From positions 5,828,001 through 5,892,000 of the forward strand of contig NZ_CP108067.1 in the NCBI RefSeq assembly GCF_036178145.1: 64,000 bases of DNA. Direction: 5' to 3'. The position numbers and the translations under genes are program-made. Below are positions 62,282 to 64,000 of the stretch, in pieces. This DNA is from Streptomyces sp. NBC_00273 (GTDB lineage: Bacteria; Actinomycetota; Actinomycetes; Streptomycetales; Streptomycetaceae). Within the stretch, counting starts at the first letter, position 1. Each line of letters starts with the position of its first letter. Under the pieces are notes generated by a model, which saw nothing but the letters and a program-made list of their open reading frames with translations, searched no databases and was not told the origin of the DNA.

Positions 62282-63997
62282 ATGAGTATCCCGCCGCCCC
62301 CCAGCCAGCCGCCGTCCGGCGGCTTCGGCGCGCCGCAGGACCCGCCGCCGGGCGGGTTCGGCGCGCCCGTGCCGCCGTCCGGCCCGGCCGCGCCGCAGGC
62401 CGGGCCCGCGCAGCAGCAACCGCCGGCCGTGCAGCCCGCGTACGGGTACCCGCAGACCGGGCCCGGCTACGGCTACCCGCAGCAGCCCGGCACCCCGTCG
62501 CCGTACGGGGCCCCCGGCGCCCCCGTGCCCGCCCCGCAGCCCGCGGCCCCGGCCGCGGCCGCCGGCAACGCCAAGCGCACCCAGCTGACGATCGTCGGCG
62601 CGGCCGTCCTGGCCATCGCCCTCATCGTCGGCGGAGGCCTCTGGTACACCTCCGGCGACGGCGGCGGGAACAAGGCCGAGGGCAACCCGAGCGCCTCCCC
62701 GGGCAACGACAAGCCCCAGGACTACGTGCCCGGCGCCGAGAAGGTGCCCGGCAACCCGAAGTCGAAGCCGCTGCTCAACCTGCCGAGCCCGGTCCCCGCC
62801 GACGTCGCCTCCGTCGCCGGCTCCTGGCTGACCGACTCCACCTACGCCAAGTCCGATCTGGGGAAGGTCGTCGGCTACAACCTCGTCGACGGCGGCAAGA
62901 AGTGGGAGCTGCCCTTCCCCGGCGAGCTCTGCGAAGCGACCACGCACGTCAGCGAGAACAAGACGGCGGTCATCTTCAAGCCCACCCAGCCGACGCCCGA
63001 GAAGCGGGCCGTCCCCTGCTCCGAGGTCGGCGTCATCGACCTGGAGAGCGGCAAGCTCGTCTGGTCCGGCAACGCCAAGAGCGCCACCGGCGGCGACAAG
63101 CCCGTCGCGTTCTCCAGCGTCACCCTCAGCGGCAAGACGGTCGCCGCGGCCGGCGTCTCCGGGGGCGGCGCCGCCTGGAACCTCACCGACGGCAAGTCCC
63201 TGTGGCTGCCCAAGGTCGACGCAGAAGGCTGCCGTGACATCGGCTACGGCGGTGGCGAGGCACTCGCCGCCATCCGCAAGTGCGGCCAGAGCCCCAACTA
63301 CACGCTGTACGGGCAGCTCCTCGACCCGGCCACCGGCGCGCCCACGGCCTCGTACAAGCTCTCCCCGGGCATCGAGGACGCGAACATCGTCGCCACCAAG
63401 CCCCTGATCGTGGCGGCCGACGTCGGCAAGACCGCGAAGAACGGCACGAAGATCAGCGACCTCTTCGTCGTCGACCCCAAGGGCGAGCTGAAGGCCCGCA
63501 TCCCGCTCGCCTCCGGAGACTTCGGCGCCAAGTGCGGATCCGAGGTCGAGGAGTGCTCGAACATGGTGGTCGGCAACGGCAAGATCTACCTGCCGTCGTA
63601 CGAGCACCAGGGCCAGGCCTCCGGCAGCCGCACCAACGAGCTGCTCTCCTTCGACCTGGAGACCGGCAAGCAGACCACCGACCGCGCCGACGCGGGCGAG
63701 CGGTTCACGATGTCCCCGCTGCGCATGGACGGGTCGAACGTCATCGCCTACAAGTTCCCCCCGTACGACAAGGGCGGTCAGATCGTCAGCATCGACGGCA
63801 GGACGATGAAGGAGACCGTCCTCATGGCGAACCCGGACGACAAGGCGAGCAACCGCATCGAGACCGGCTTCTCGTTCGATCACTCCGAGTACCGCTTCCA
63901 CAACGGCAAGTTCTTCATCTCGCGCAGGATCGCCGCCAAGCCGTGGGGGGAGAAGGCCGACCCGGAGTACCTCTTCGTCTCCTTCAGCGCGAGCTGA
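62282..63997 (+). CDS. Membrane-anchored PQQ-like beta-propeller protein, paralogue 3
   Basis: A 571-residue, more distant paralogue. N-terminal Pro/Gly/Gln-rich region (about 1-95, with repeats like PPGGFGAP and YGYPQ), membrane helix (about 101-122; TIVGAAVLAIALIVGGGLWY), then a propeller with blades such as LVDGGKKWELPFP, DLESGKLVWSGN and DLETGKQTTDRADA. ATG 62282 after GAGAGG. It keeps the C-terminal pattern F-H-NGKFFISRR of the other two. Probably the older member of the array, expressed with paralogue 2. Confidence 0.85.
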   Translation: MSIPPPPSQPPSGGFGAPQDPPPGGFGAPVPPSGPAAPQAGPAQQQPPAVQPAYGYPQTGPGYGYPQQPGTPSPYGAPGAPVPAPQPAAPAAAAGNAKRTQLTIVGAAVLAIALIVGGGLWYTSGDGGGNKAEGNPSASPGNDKPQDYVPGAEKVPGNPKSKPLLNLPSPVPADVASVAGSWLTDSTYAKSDLGKVVGYNLVDGGKKWELPFPGELCEATTHVSENKTAVIFKPTQPTPEKRAVPCSEVGVIDLESGKLVWSGNAKSATGGDKPVAFSSVTLSGKTVAAAGVSGGGAAWNLTDGKSLWLPKVDAEGCRDIGYGGGEALAAIRKCGQSPNYTLYGQLLDPATGAPTASYKLSPGIEDANIVATKPLIVAADVGKTAKNGTKISDLFVVDPKGELKARIPLASGDFGAKCGSEVEECSNMVVGNGKIYLPSYEHQGQASGSRTNELLSFDLETGKQTTDRADAGERFTMSPLRMDGSNVIAYKFPPYDKGGQIVSIDGRTMKETVLMANPDDKASNRIETGFSFDHSEYRFHNGKFFISRRIAAKPWGEKADPEYLFVSFSAS

Positions 63998-64000
63998 CGG

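Overview
The window is chromosomal DNA of a Streptomyces or close relative. It is very G+C-rich, uses many GTG/TTG starts, and carries actinomycete-specific genes: an SsgA-like sporulation protein, a SepX/GlpR-type division protein, a resuscitation-promoting factor, bacterial protein O-mannosyltransferase and a tricorn-type protease. Gene order from about 13.7 to 57 kb looks like conserved streptomycete core. No secondary-metabolite cluster, prophage or CRISPR array is seen.

Layout. 1-10.6 kb: a P450 cut by the window edge, LtrA, MscL, a SAF-domain protein, an atypical PyrF, a CxxC CMD-fold protein, MTA phosphorylase, an FmdB zinc ribbon preceded by a CIRCE-like operator, an MFS transporter and a CPA-type antiporter. 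10.7-14.4 kb: a large penicillin-acylase-family enzyme and 5-formyl-THF cyclo-ligase. 14.5-19.7 kb: galU-moeA-moaC-mogA-rimJ-like-sepX, which joins molybdopterin genes to a divisome membrane protein. 19.8-26.3 kb: tRNA-Ala(CGC), two hypothetical genes, aldo/keto reductase, CoA transferase, GNAT, exonuclease III and MerR.

26.5-30.0 kb: a tightly overlapping Baeyer-Villiger monooxygenase-hydrolase-SDR operon divergent from merR. 30.1-36.8 kb: a small hydrophilic protein, a tricorn protease homologue, and a TetR/MMPL pair with duplicated operator-like sites. 36.9-44.8 kb: SsgA-like protein, a nickel/cobalt ECF transporter (MN-Q-O) with a Nur-box-like site, a serine hydrolase, a YbaK deacylase, a MecA-type PBP, a GNAT and a small secreted protein. 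44.8-52.6 kb: protein mannosyltransferase, rsmI, a zinc-ribbon protein, tatD, and the translationally coupled rpf-rsmA-ispE. 52.6-53.9 kb: a dispersed palindromic repeat and an intact IS481-family element with a CCTAGG target duplication. 53.9-64 kb: an acyltransferase, an ABC-F ATPase, and three paralogous membrane-anchored PQQ-like beta-propeller proteins. The first two propeller genes are almost identical at their 5' ends and are split by a repeat-solenoid gene bracketed by inverted 20-bp iterated motifs.

Functional themes are envelope growth and division (galU, MoeA/Glp, SepX, SsgA-like, PBP, Rpf, PMT), metal and osmotic homeostasis (MscL, antiporter, Ni/Co ECF), rRNA modification (rsmI, rsmA), and a lipid/ketone oxidation operon. 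The least explained parts are the propeller/solenoid locus at 57-64 kb, the CIRCE-controlled fmdB, and the PyrF variant with a changed catalytic motif.
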